Shown piece after piece: positions 11,101-24,700 of a DNA stretch of 64,000 bases. Location of the stretch: positions 90,255,117 to 90,319,116 of the forward strand of contig CM066740.1 of NCBI GenBank assembly GCA_033961575.1, in the 5' to 3' direction. Each line of letters starts with the position of its first letter. The first letter of the stretch is position 1. Below the pieces are notes generated by a model. It saw only the letters and a list, made by a program, of their open reading frames with translations. It did not search any database and was not told where the DNA came from. Made by a program: the position numbers and the translations under genes. Source of the DNA: Aselliscus stoliczkanus (taxonomy: Eukaryota; Chordata; Mammalia; Chiroptera; Hipposideridae).

Positions 11101-14100
11101 CCGCGAAGGGGGCTGTCCGCAGGACGGAGCACAGGGGAGACCGGTCGGCAAGAGTGAGCTGTTTCAGCCCACGGGGTCCTTGCGTCTCTTATGAAACATT
11201 CAGCAGTGAAAAACTGGGAGTGAAAAACCAGAGCTCTGTGCAATGCATCCAAGCACAGAAAAGCCAAACATCCATTTTTCTGCCCCCCCGGAAGGCAAAA
11301 GTGGCATTTATGATGACTAATTAAATACAAAACAAGTACAAAATTAACAAAGACAACAGCCCTATTTTTTACAACTCGATACATTTCATTTCTTTCATTA
11401 ACAAACTACAGAATATCACGTAAAGCGAAATATTACTTGTAAATAGGCAGGGAAAGTTTCTTCGAGCTTATTTTTCCTTTTTCGGTATCTTTTCTTTATT
11501 TTTTCAGTGTTTTCAGTAACAGAAACAGATTCATCAACTCGAGTGTCTGGTAACTGCTCACTCCAGCCTGAAATAACAGCAATGCTTATGAATATGTGGC
11601 ATTTAAAATTTTCAGACAAACCCACCCAAAGTAATATCATAGTTTACCAACATAAACAAACAGCCTTTTTCTTTTTTCTTCCAGTTTTATTGGGATATAA
11701 TTGACATACAACACTGTATAAGTTTAAGGTGTACAACATAATGATTTGACAAACAACGTTTTCACAAAAAAGATCTCAAAGCAAGTTTACTAATAGCTTA
11801 CATATCAGTAAAAAAAGTCATTTGGGGGCTGGCCGAGTGGCTCAGTTGGTTAAGAGCTCGCTCAAGAGTGTGAGCTGAGCTCTGAGCAACAGCAGTTCGA
11901 TGCCCAGTCCAAGCTGAGCTGCCAACAGGTGGCAGGATGGCTCAGTGGAGAGAAAAAAAAAGTTATTTCGTATTTATTTAGTTTCAGCATATTTCCTATT
12001 GTCTCTTAATGAAAATGAAGATTCCTCAAAGACCAAAAATTCAGGTAAAATAAGAAGCTCAGATATAAGCAAAGAACTAAAACTCTCTGAAATTTGGCTA
12101 AAATCCCGTGACCTGGAACTCTGTTTTCAGAGCCTTACAAGGAATGGCAACAGAAGACAAACCCTACGGCCTCTCCAAGGTGGAGATCAACCCGAGGTGC
12201 CTTGTATGAAAGTGGGACCTTGCAGGGACGCCATGCTCAGGGCTCGTTTAACAAGCAATACCCCCTCGCATTCCTGTCTCCCCAACACATCGCTCAACCC
12301 CCCTCCCCTCTCCTCCACCAACAGCAAAGAAAACTGCTAGTTGTCTTGTCATAGAATTTGGTGCTGGGTAGAAAGGCAAAAAATGACAATCTTCCCTGAG
12401 AATTCATTAACTAACACAGCCCTAATGTGTAAGAAACGTGAATTTATATAAAAATAGGTGGACCCAGAAGTTTAGTCTAAGAATTTAGCTTTAAAGAAGT
12501 CCTCGGTAGTAGCATCTCATGTTCCTGGAAGTGACAAATGAAAACATTCTCTGAAAGAACCCATCTTCAGTTCAGTTCTCAGAAATTCAGAGAACGTTCT
12601 AAAACATACATGAACTCACAGTAAAGCAAAAGAAGAATGAACGTATGTGCCTGCGTCTGTCTGTCTGTATTTTCCATACATGAACACAAGGTGAGAGGCA
12701 CTAGGAAACAGCCACGAGGTAGGCTGGAACCAGGAGTGTGACAGATAGCTTTACATTTGATATTCCAATTCAATTAGACACATGAACAAATGAAAGACTG
12801 AAACTAGGAGTAAGCTGTGAAGAGAAATGACTAAAATATCAAAAAGGCAATTCAGAAAAGGGAAAAATGCTATTTAAAAACTCAATGGATGACTTTGGAT
12901 GACACAGATGAAGGAAAACACACTGACCTAAATGAGAACTAAAATTTAGAAGACAAAATAAAGAAACCGAGATGGAAACACAACAAAAACTTTCAGTGAA
13001 CACACCACATTTTAAAATTAGGGCTTATTACAGCCATATTGAGTCATATTAGAAACTTCTTTAAAATCATTATGGTGCTTCCTTTTAAAAATGTGCGGCA
13101 GTTTCTAATTTTTATTAATTCACAGGTCAAAACCGCAGCCCATAGTAATGAAAGAGCTCTAGTCAATAGAGCACATGCTGAAAACACCTCATTTTTCTTC
13201 CCACATCCTTTTTCAAGCATTTAAAATACATAACTGTACAGGTCATGACCATGCTAATTACAAAGTGTTCATCAGAATCAATTCTTAAGCTATGGCTTAG
13301 GCAGCAATGATTCAGCTTTCTTTGAAGCTCTAAGTGAGGATGAGAGAATATTCATTGGAAGACGTATTTCTAAAACATTACATAATTGTGTTAAAAATTG
13401 CTGGGGTAAGCTGTCACTTTCAACTAAATAGTCTAAAAGTTTCTAATTTTATGTCAAGAATCTAAGGCAGTCAAATGCCTTTTGTGAGATGCCCAGAAAA
13501 TACCGCATGTAACTAAGTGATTCATTCCCTAAACTACTTACATTGAACATAGGGAAGAAAAAAGGAACTAGTTAAAAAAATCTCTGAGGAATACAGTCTA
13601 TTGCATTTCAATCATTTCCTACTGAAACCTAACTAAATTTCTATACTATAGTTTAATGAGCTGCTCAGGCACTGAAATCCTTGATCATAAGCAGCAATAA
13701 GGTTGTGACTGTGGCATTATCTAGGAGAGGTGTTTTAGTAGAGCTATCAAGACAAAGGGGTTAAATCAAACAAAATCAGTACCATACCATCATCTCTGCT
13801 TGGTAACTGCTCAGAAATAGAGCCCGAGGAATCTTTCCTGATCACAGATCTTTTGGCTTTTCCTTGCCCAGTTCGACTTCTTTGCCGTACCATAAATCCA
13901 CCGATACCTACCCTCCCCAAAAAAAAAAAAATTGGGTAACCCCTTAAGTAACTAATTTCTTCTATATTTCCACAGTAGGGTGAAATTCCTTAATGTTAAA
14001 TAGTGAGAGGCATTTTCCAAATTCTGTATGGGTGGCAAATTTAAATCAATAATCTCATTTTTATGCAAAAATACAAAAGTTTGGAAATAAGCAAATAAAA

Positions 14101-15697
14101 GAGATTAACGCTATTACTACCTTATCGCTAACTGGACAGGAATAAAAAATTCATTAGAGTACAGAAAGACTTGTGTGCATTTCTTCTTCTAAACAATGTC
14201 AGAATAAATATTCTTACCAAAATTAGAAATTCACATACTATCACTTAAATCATTTGTACATTTGCTGAGGGAGAACAGAGACCTGATACAAACCAAACCA
14301 TATGATCCAAACAACACTCAGGACTCCGGGGGAACGTGTCAGTGGCTTCTGGGGAGACCCTCAGACAGGACGCACACAGCTCTGTAGTAAGAGCGCGATC
14401 TGGAGCCAACTGTAACTCTGGTTACTGCCCCCCTCCAGGCCACCTGCGTAACGTCTCCGTGCTTCAGCTCCTCACTGGTAAAATAGGAGTCCTGTACCAC
14501 ACCTCCTCACTCACACCATGAGGGTTAAATACATGTAAACTAACAGATGTAAAGTGCCTAGAACAGTGCCTGACCCAAGGTCACCACCCACAGCTTTTGT
14601 CATGATACAGCTGTCTAACAATATACTTTGTGACCTAATGGGCCGTTCAATTAGAGGGATGGATGACTTCTATCTAAGGCAGAGAGGAAAAAAAATAAAT
14701 AATTAGAAGCTCCTAGAAGGACTGTGCAGTGTCTAAAAAAGTGTCCTCATAAGCCTCATAACTAGGGAGAAATGAAATCATTTCCATACAGTGACTAGGA
14801 TGATGCTAGTCTAGGGCCTTATTACGATGGGGCCCATCTGTAGGAAGGTTAGCTGTCCAGGTCTGGCAAAATACAAACACAGGGAGAAAGTTCTTCCTTG
14901 TACACCAGTAGGTGCTTAGATCCCTCTTACCAATAACGTAAGCAATCAGAAGACTAAAGATTAAACTGATTCAATTTAATACCTCATCGACTGATAAACA
15001 GACATTAATAAACTACCTAAAGAAAGCCTGTATGTTCTATATTGTGACCATTTCAATAATTTTTTTCCAGTAAGGCAAATAAAATTTGACAACCCAAATG
15101 GCTTCCTCTCTACCCGAGGCAGAGAGGAAATCAGAGAGGAGTTTCTCATCATCATATTAACTGGACTGTAAATTTTAGGAGCGAGAATGCTGACATACCC
15201 CTTCATACTGTACTCTTACTGGCACCACGCTTCAACACTGCAGTAAGTTTTAAAACACACAAAACTATTACAAAGTGAATGTTAAAAATTAGGGCCGGCC
15301 GAGTGGCGCATTGGTTAAGCGCTGGTTTTGGGATGCCAGCGGCCCCGGTTCGGATCCCACATGAGGGCCAGTGACACTGCCCTCTACAGCTAACAACAGC
15401 TCCACCTGGAGCTGGGCTGTGTGAGCCCCGGTGATGGTGTGGGCTGCCATAGGCTACAGTGAGTGGCCCGCAGCCAGCGTGAGCGGCTAGCAGCCAAGAG
15501 TGAGCTGCCAATAGCCGCGGTGAGCGACATCCAGAGGCCAGCGACCGATCTGCCTCATCCGGGAAGAGCGCAATGACGATACCAACAGTGAAGCAACATC
15601 CTCCGCAACTAAACTGAAGAACAAAAAGACAGCAACTTGTCTGTTCCCCTTCCCCGATTTCCCAACGCTGTTCCCCTCCGCCAATTCCCCAATAAAA

Positions 15698-15733
<36 letters not shown>

Positions 15734-18700
15734 AAAATAACAGGAGTATACATCAGGAGAAAATACTGGGGGTGTCAAAAATCTTTCTTTCGCACTTTTT
15801 TTTTGGGGGGGGCACCCTCTGTATTATATAAATGGCTTTAAAATTCCAGGTATAAATGAAAGTCAATTATTAAAATGGACAATATCTGGGAAAAGGCATG
15901 AAATGATTTCCTGTGAAGTATCCCACACTCAGCTTAAGGAATCTGTCACCTAAAAAGCATATTCAATGAGTTCAGTTCTTTAATTTATAAACACAAGTTT
16001 TAGCTGAGATAGTTGTGAGAAGCTGTGTTTCCACCTGATCATTTAATTATTATTGAAGCCCTCAGTGTTATTTTTCTTAAACCCACCGGGTTTTAACCAG
16101 GTTAAAGCATCTGGCTCGGGCCCCACCTGGTCTGTATGGCTTCCTTTTCCTCTTTCTGACACTCTCTGTGCCTTCGGGTCCCTTAGTTTCATCATCCACA
16201 GCTTCCCGTTCAGGACTGGACTCTGATTTCCCATCACAATCCATAAGTTCGCCTTCTGGAAAAAATAAATGTACAGATAAAGTTGGGCAAGCCCATCCAA
16301 CCCATAATTCCTATGTGACAGGAAACACAAAGCAAAGTGGCCGCTGAGCCAGGCTACCTGTGCATCCCAGGTGGCAGGAAAAGTACAGACAGAGGTGGAA
16401 GCATACCGAATGGTCCTAGAACTCATGCTACTGGAAGCAGGGATCTCAGGAAATGAAACAGTTATGGGAAGGGGAGACACAGAGAAAGTGCTCCAAAAGA
16501 CGATCCTCCATCAATGTGCCATTGATGTGCCTTAAACCATTCCCTTGCTTTTAATTATGTCTTCCGGTGCAGGCCCCCAAGGCTCGCTCCCTAGCCTAGA
16601 CCCCCTTTTTGAGTCCCTACTATAGCTGTAATAGGGTATTACCTACTTACTGAAAACTAGACCCAAAACTGAGCCTTCGCCCTTTCCAGGTGTTACCTCT
16701 CGTGGTTAAAAGGCCTGGAAACGTACTCTGGAGAAGCCAGAATCCTGGGAGACCACCTTGACAATTCCTAATCTCTTCGACAATCAAGATGCCTCAATCC
16801 CTCTCAAAACCATTTCATTTCTTACCATTTTAGTCCAATCTCTTATTGTAATACCCTCCTACCTAGCTTCCCTGCCTCGAAGCTTACCCTCCTCTCAAAC
16901 CAGTTCTTCCAATTGCAGCCTAAATTATCTTTCTATAAATGTGTATCAATTTTCTGCTTAAAATCCTTGACTGTCTCTTGAGTGCCTCAAAATGAAGATC
17001 CAGGGCCGGCCGAGTGGCGCCGTGGTTAAGCGCTGGCCTGGGAAGCCAGCGGCCCCGGTTCGGGTCCCACATGAGGGCCAGTGACACTGCCCTCAAAAAA
17101 AAAAAAAAAGAAGTTCCAATTGTAAGGTCCACCACAACAGGCTCTCCAGCCTCCTCCTCCTCCAACCCCCTGAGCTACGCTCAGTTCCCCAAACGCACCA
17201 CGCTCTCCCCCTCCACCCCTTCCTCAATCTCCACCTACTTATCTTTCAGGATTTATTCTATCACTTTCTTGGAGAATTCCTGATGTTTAGATAAGGTTAC
17301 ATGCCAGTTATAAGTTCCTGTGCATTAAACATTACGCTTCATTTAAACTGGTTCTTCTAATGTCTGTTTCCTGGGTAGAGTATATTCCCCATGAAAACAA
17401 GTATTATGACTCCTATTAACAGCTGCTCTTAACCATCACGCCATCGGCCGGCCCTGTTATAAGTTTTAATAGTCTTTTCTCCTACCATTAAAATAAGTTC
17501 CATGAGGGGAGAAATTTATCTGTTTTGTTCACTAGTATGATTTCCAACATCTAGCACATAGTAGGCATTCAATAAATACTATTCAGTGACAAGAGGTGAT
17601 AGCACAAAATTAATTATTACTTTCAACAAGGCTGTAGTCATCTGCTTCAGATATAAAAAAATGTAACTCACAATGAAATTAATACTAAAATTGTGCTGTC
17701 AGTTCAAGACTTCACCTAGAAAAACCTTGATATTAGATCAAGAAAATTTATGTTTATAAACAGATAGCTTTGGATGATCATAAATTTATGATGAATAAAA
17801 ATTTATACTTGGAGATTAAAACGGCTTTTCCAATTTGAGAATAGAATGCATGATCATGATGAGGGGCAGAAGACTGGGGGAGGGGTTACCACTTTGTGAG
17901 GTGTGAGAAGTATAACAATTACATTGTTTTGTACACCTGAAACTAAAAAAAAAAAAAAAAAAAATACAGGGGGGAAAAAAGAAATAAAATGAAATACTAA
18001 AAAGAATACATAATTTACCCACATAGAACAAAGAACATATGAGACAAAGAGTAAAGGAACAAAGAAATATATGGAACAAAAAGTAAGCGAATAGCAGGAC
18101 AGTAATCTTACTTCACATTAGGTCATTAACATTTCATTATAACAAATCAATTACATGATTTAAAAAAATGCATGATCATGCTTCGCTTTAGCTTAATCCT
18201 CGTGTGCAACCGCACAGCACCTGAGAAGGTTTATGCTGCTGTCCAGCAAACAAGAGCCCAGCCCTCAGGATTTCCCCATCTGTGACCCTCCAAGATACGG
18301 TGCTCCTGGAGATTTCTCCAATGTAGTTTGTTCTACAGGATACGAGACAGGAAGAGACCCTGAAAAGGGAATGTCCAAGCAGACCGCTCACTTGGAGAGG
18401 ACAAGTGTCACACCAAGGACTATCTAAGTCAGGAGAATTGACCGTGAGGACAAATCATATGTATTTAAAAGCTACTTTATATCCTTTACTTCTTGCAAAC
18501 ACTCCACAGAATATGAACTCGTATTACCGCGACCATCCTCCATGTCACCATCCCTTGAATGCTCTGACTGGATGTCTGGAGGCGTCTGAAGGACAGCCAC
18601 ACTATTCTGATTTATAATCTTCAATTTCAACTTTGGTTTTGACCGTTTTCTTCTTGGAACTGTGGCTGTGAGACTCTGTAACTGAGTCATCCCTGATTCG

Positions 18701-21700
18701 GTCAAACACACACCGTCCTGGGTGTAGGTCTTGGGTGGATCTGAAATTACACAATGTCCGAGAACACAAATTAAATCTCTTCTTCCGTTCTGATTGATAA
18801 GTTGATTAAAAATCCAAAATACCCATGTCAAGAGAATCTGACTTCTATAAAGAAATTATCTACGAAATGCAAGAATAATTAACACATTGAGGATGGGGCA
18901 TTTAAATGTATGCAAATCTGCATCACTAGTCCACAATGTTTAAGAACAGTCTGTTAAAACTAAGAGTAATTGCCTAACTTCCTTGAGTTAGAGGCAGAAA
19001 GTTTGCAAGTTTTTTAAAAAACCGGTCTTCCTGGCATTTCATTGTTCGTGTGTCAATATTAGGATTTAGGAAGAAAGCACTAAAAGCAATGCTCAGTTAC
19101 TCAACTATGAGCCTTTTCCTGGAGAATATGTTTTGTGTAAGAGAAACAAGAATACTCTAGAAGCTCACCCATAAAACAAAGTGTTCATGCAATCACTTAC
19201 AAGGAGAGGCAGCGAATACGGAGAGATCCAGCCAATATTTAAATGTGCAAAATTGCTGTTCGTTAGAACAATTTCTGTGCTACCCCAATATTTTTCTATC
19301 AGATGATATCAAATGGAAGTAGACAAAAGAATAACAGTTTAATAAGAATATATTAATCACTCTTCCAGGCTGATCTAGTACAGGAAAAAATAGCATGAGA
19401 CTGAATTAGTTCTAAAGGAATCTCTTTGCTAACTAGGCCTTATTTTCTGCTACCGGATTACTCCTCAGTGACGTGTTAACGAAGCTATAGCAAGGATGGC
19501 GTGAGCGGTGAAGAGCGGTTATGTTCATGGCCGACAGGCATCCTGTCCCACCAAAGCCGGATAAGATGAACACCTTATACATCAATTACAGAAATGATTG
19601 CCAACATTAGGGAATTTAGACCGAACACCCATATGCTTAAAGGAAATGTCCATGTATCTATCGTGTGGCAAGTTACATAAAAATTATGCATTTATATGCG
19701 TTTTGTGAAGACCAGCTAAATAAAGCATTTCAGGTTTTACCTAGCTCTTTCACTTTTGTGACAATCTGTGCTACAAGTGAAGAGTCACAGCAGTCTGAGG
19801 AAGGCACTGAAATGAAAAACAAACAAAATGTATATAATTTTTTCAGAAATGAGAAAGTGTTTAAAGACTTACAAATGACTAAAATTTTATTTCTGTATAA
19901 CAGAATGGTACACTTGAAACCTATGTAACTTTGCTAACCATTGTCACCCCAATAAACTGTAATGAAAACAAAATACTTTCTATTTCTGTACCTATTTTAC
20001 TGAAACAAATACTTGAACACTAAATAGAGTTAGAGGCTGTGTTTAAAATAACAAAAACATGGTGAAGGAAATATACACACGAGGAGGAAAACTGGTAAAG
20101 ATAAAGAACTACTATGCTAGATCTCTACAAAATACTAATAGCTACAAGATTATGAGTCTTAGAAGCAAAAATTACATTTTATATCTAAAATATGTTTAAT
20201 ATACTTTATGTAAGCAAATTGTTTTAATATATTAAGTGGGGATAATAAGAGTTAATTTACAACAAACAACAACTCATCTGTTGTAGAACACTTATCCAAA
20301 CAAGTCTCACACAAAGGAAGAGGGCAGAGCCACGCCCACTCACTGGCCGTGGGCAGAGGGGCAGTGGAGGAGCAACTGTTTCAACTGCTTTCTTACCATT
20401 TGACGCAGGCATATAGGGTCTGCACATGCTACAATCAAAACCAATGTCGGCTACATTCTCCACTTCCTCTTCAGTATTTAAGTTCTGACAAACTGCATGC
20501 ATCCATCTACAAAGACCATATTTTCACATTGAAAAAAAAGAAGAAATATACTGAGAACGGTTTCCTTTCAAAAACAGGAGTTGACAGTCTCCAACTTCGA
20601 GCCCCTAAACCTCACACATGATCCCTATATCTGGGCCACGTTATCCTTTACTTCTAACCCTGCCTACTGACTCTTAAAATTTTCCAGAGCTGAGAAGAAG
20701 GAAAAGGACTGAAGTATTTCGAAGGAAGCAGAAACACATTACCCAAGGAGGATGGGGTAGCTGATATTTAACGATCATATCCTGCAGGTCTGAGAGACAG
20801 CTAGGAGGCTGCCCACGGGGCGGGCGGCGGGCATGCGTCCCACCCTGTGCAATGCACCAACGTGAGCGGGCACAGCTCACACAAGGATGGTGACTAGAGT
20901 TGGGCACTAAAAGGAGTTACCTTGCCTTAGAACAAAGAAGTTACTGGCCGAGTCCTGGGAGTGCTGTGCTACTGGTGAACTAGCACTGCGACCCATAGCA
21001 CATGCCCAGGGCTTAACTGCTAACAGGGCACAGCAATATACCCCTGAAACCAAAGATGCCCAGGACTTAACTGCTCACAGAGCACAGCAATATACCCCTG
21101 AAACCAAAGATGCCCAGGGCTTAACTGCTAACAGGGCACAGCAATATACCCCTGAAACCAAAGATGACATTCTAGATTTTGAAACTGCACACAAACTACT
21201 TAGGGAAGGTGTCGAATATGTAGATATTTAGTGCTGTTATCTAGTATGTAGATATGTAGTATCGAGAGCTTTAAGAAAAAGTGGTTTACGGAAAACAGAA
21301 TCCGTAAGGCTCTTTGTAAAATCTAATAAAAGGTTCACAAAGCCTCCTAGAAAAAATGCGTATATGCAGGCAATAATTCTGCACCTAATTTCAAGGAATT
21401 CCTAAACCCTTACAAAAGCCCCGGGTTAAAAAATCTTGAGTCTGGAGCTGAGACTACAAAACAGGAAACTTCTGTAAGTTTCTAGTTGACTATAAACCTG
21501 GAGGAAAAAGTGTTGCTTCTAAATTTAAGTAGAAATTTATTTTCCAATTCCCTTCTGCTCCATTTACGAGAGGAAAGTGCAGAAGATGCAAGAACAAAGC
21601 CCAGCACAATACCTGTCGCACTGTCTGCACTGAAGAATGAGGTCTTCCTCTCTGTAGTGGCGATGGCAGGCTGGGCAGGAAGACAAGCTTGCACAGGGGG

Positions 21701-24700
21701 CGCACTGCGTGTAATTGTTTTGCCATTCGCATCTCAGGCCTGCACACGTCGCTCCACAGTGTCTGCACCAAACACACCTGAAACCCAACACCCCCCACAA
21801 GTCGCAATTTTATTGACTGAATTACTTAGTGTAATTCAAGGAGTTACACAACAGGAGGGGGTAATTATTTAATGTATATTTGACAAGTTTTTGATTAGTG
21901 GTATCTACCATGGTAAACATGTGATACACAATTAAACGTATGTGGCTAGTTTTTTTTAAAAAAAAAATGAAACTAACGTGGGAAAATTGGAACTTGCAAG
22001 ATTAACGAGGAAAACGTAAATCCTAGAGTACCATTTGCACTTCCAGCCTCCTTTGGGAACTGTCTGCAACGGAGGGTCCAGGCAGTAGGTGTGGTAGCTT
22101 ATGTCACAATCATCACACAGAAGCAGCCTTCCGGGGTCAGTCGCCTTCCCACAGGCCTCACACACAGTACATTCAAGACACCTCCAGCCTTTGCTAAGAA
22201 CTACTTTTGTGATCTGCAAAAGAAACAACCAATCCGCATGGTTTATCCATTAACCTGCGCCTTGCTTTGCATGATCAAATAGAGCCCATACATGAATATG
22301 GTGCTTATGTACCTAAAAGCAGGAAAGATGCCAGCAGCTAACATTCACTGAGCGGCCCAACACCGAGGTGGGCACGTTCATACACTCTTAGGAGTCTACC
22401 TAGCGGACAGAATAGAAAGTGGCATGTATTTTAATGACTTTTTTAGACCCTATGACTCCCTTGTGCTGTAGATTTTATGTCCAGTTTATAGATGTGGTGA
22501 CTGGATTTTAAAGAAATCAAATAAACTGCCCCATTATTGCTAATAAAAGATTTAAAATGTATGAACACAGTTTTATCTGTGACATTTCATGATTTATGAT
22601 TCTGCAACGTATATATATTGCATAGGGACTAGCATATTAAAATCAATATAAAAATCCAAAAAATATGAAAGTAAAACATGAGCTCCCAAGAACATTTCAT
22701 GAGCTTGGAGGTTTTTAGGCTGTGAGACTAGGACTTCCGAAGTTCGCATTCACTCCTCATTTCCTCTGCTGCAAAGGTCTAAGTTAGTCTGAGAATCTCT
22801 AGAAAAGGTTGAGAATCTCTATGCTTCTAATAAGTTCCTCACAGCAACCATATCATATATTATTAGGAATTTGGAACCAACTTAAAAGATCTCAAAAGAC
22901 TAGGGTCTATACACAGAAAGGATCACAAAGTGCCTGTGTTATAAAGAAACAGCAAGCAGTCAAGACACAGAGTAAAAATTCAGATCATGAGGAATAAGAA
23001 AGTCTAAAAGTTACCTTAGAGGAAAATGAAAGAGTTAAATAAAGGAACACCTATCAAAATGACATCAAACTTTCCAACTCTGGCAGCTAAAATAGAGTCA
23101 TACTTTCCAATTCTACAGGAAAATACTTTTCGAGGTACAATTCTTAACCAAGTAAACAAGCAATTCAGTGCGCAGTGGAATGCCTGTCAGACACAGGAGA
23201 CACTCAGAAGCCACACCCCTCCTGATGAAGTTCCTCAGAGCCCCGAGGAACAGAAGGAAGGGGTGCACCCAGACGAGAAGAGGTGGGATCCAGAAAAGCT
23301 AAGGACCTTGGTCCGAGAAGTTCAAGGATGAGCGAGGAGCAACAACCCTAGATTGGACCAGGGTAGAGAGGGGTGCAGGGAGGGGCACGGCTCGTCCCAG
23401 AAAACCAGGTGCTTGCCCAAATAACTGGACAGGATTCGCTCCTATTGTAGGTAGAAACACACAGCAAAAGCTAATGAGGAACCAGGAACCACCATTCTCT
23501 TCTTGCTATGAAAAACTCCACGAAAGAGTCACAGTGTGGGATCTTCAGCGAACCTTTACTGAGTCATAACTAACACTGTGCATTAGCAAACGTAGTGGAC
23601 AACGACACTGGGGACACTGGGAGAAGGCAGGAGGTGGGTTTTAAGAGCCACGTGAGCCTTTACTGATTCACAGCGGAAAGCGCACAGAATCTCACACAGA
23701 TACAGCAGTAGCACCAGCTATTGTTTAGAGCTACAGAGCTAACTAGCTGCAAGGAGGGCGTGAAAGGATGACAAGTGGCTGTCTGTGGGGAACAGGGCTC
23801 AGATGCCAAGGTAGAGATAAGCGTGGTCAGTCATGACAAGGCTTTTAAAGCCATTTGATTTTTTAAACATGCACATTTATTACTTTGATTAGCCTGTTAA
23901 TTCTTTTAAATTAGTCTTGGATTATCAATTTTATTATTTACCCAAATGGAGGACAGGGCCTAGAGTAGGAATAGCAGGGTGGCTTAGAGCCAGCAAAGGT
24001 TTTCTGTAAAGGGTCAGATCGTAAGTATTTTAGACTTTGTGGGGCATATGGTCTGTTGAATCACACAATGGTGCCATGGCAGTGTGACACCAACTGTAGA
24101 CGTATTGTCCACAAAAGTACATGTCTATGTTCCAACAACATTTCATTGACAAAAGCAGGCGGTGGGCGAGACTGGGCCTGTGGGCCACAGGTTACCGATC
24201 CCTGGCACAGAGGGTGAGGATAACGCGGGAGGCAGATCCTAGGTATTTCGTGGGAACCTGTTTTTGTCTTCATTCCCACTAAGTCTTCCTATTTCAGATA
24301 CCTGCTGTGGTCCTTTACAGCGAAACTCTCTTAGTTAATCAGCTCATGTTCACCCTCTAACACCCTACAGTCTGGTCTATTGCCATCGCCCCTGAAACTG
24401 CTCACGTCTGTCAGTCAAGAACACCTACTCCTGTATCTAGTTGACATCAGCATCTGGGATCTGACCTCTCTGCAGTATTTCAACACTTGAACAATTCCCC
24501 ACCCTTTGCAATTCCCTCTTCGTACAGATTTCAGGGCCCTACCATCAACTCTTTCTTCTCCTAATGACTGGTTCAGTCTTTATTTTTAAGAGCTTTTTCA
24601 AATAAGGTATTGTCCAGGGTTCCATCCGTGGCACCATTATAAAATCGTAACACATGTGTTTGATAGTCTCTAGTGGATACCTGCTTCAACTACGGTGCAG

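Larger units (their letters stand above)
7538..11436 (-). other. KMT2C intron between exons at 7537 and 11437
   Basis: Holds a long-form SINE (9762-9925), a G-run cluster (9549-9576), a MIR-like remnant (about 9960-10120) and two SINEs in opposite orientation (10179-10286, 10365-10490). 8340-8480 looks like a short L1 3' remnant. 10660-11200 is moderately GC-rich with no supported gene. Confidence 0.7.
11568..13787 (-). other. KMT2C intron between exons at 11567 and 13788
   Basis: Holds an L1 3' fragment in minus orientation (11671-11810) and a long-form SINE (11826-11958). A 131-codon open frame at 11945-12340 begins in the SINE tail and resembles no protein I know. The remainder is AT-rich. 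Confidence 0.7.
13908..16126 (-). other. KMT2C intron between exons at 13907 and 16127
   Basis: Holds a MIR (14385-14615), the composite SINE-like element with its own polyadenylation signal (15292-15731) and a short mariner-type remnant (about 15763-15825). Confidence 0.7.
16760..17590 (+). mobile_element. L2-like LINE stretch
   Basis: Pyrimidine-rich sequence in the order typical of L2, with CTGCTTAAAATCCTTGACTG and the 3' end phrase AGCACATAGTAGGCATTCAA then TAAATACT. Split by SINE insertions at 17003 and 17424. Confidence 0.55.
16256..18527 (-). other. KMT2C intron between exons at 16255 and 18528
   Basis: Holds a long L2-like stretch (16760-17590) interrupted by a SINE (17003-17112) and a 31-base SINE head fragment (17424-17454). 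A truncated L1 tail ends in poly-A at about 17965. Confidence 0.7.

Noticed and set aside
11945..12340. 131-codon plus-strand open frame
   Set aside because: Starts inside a SINE tail, no homology, runs into ordinary intron.
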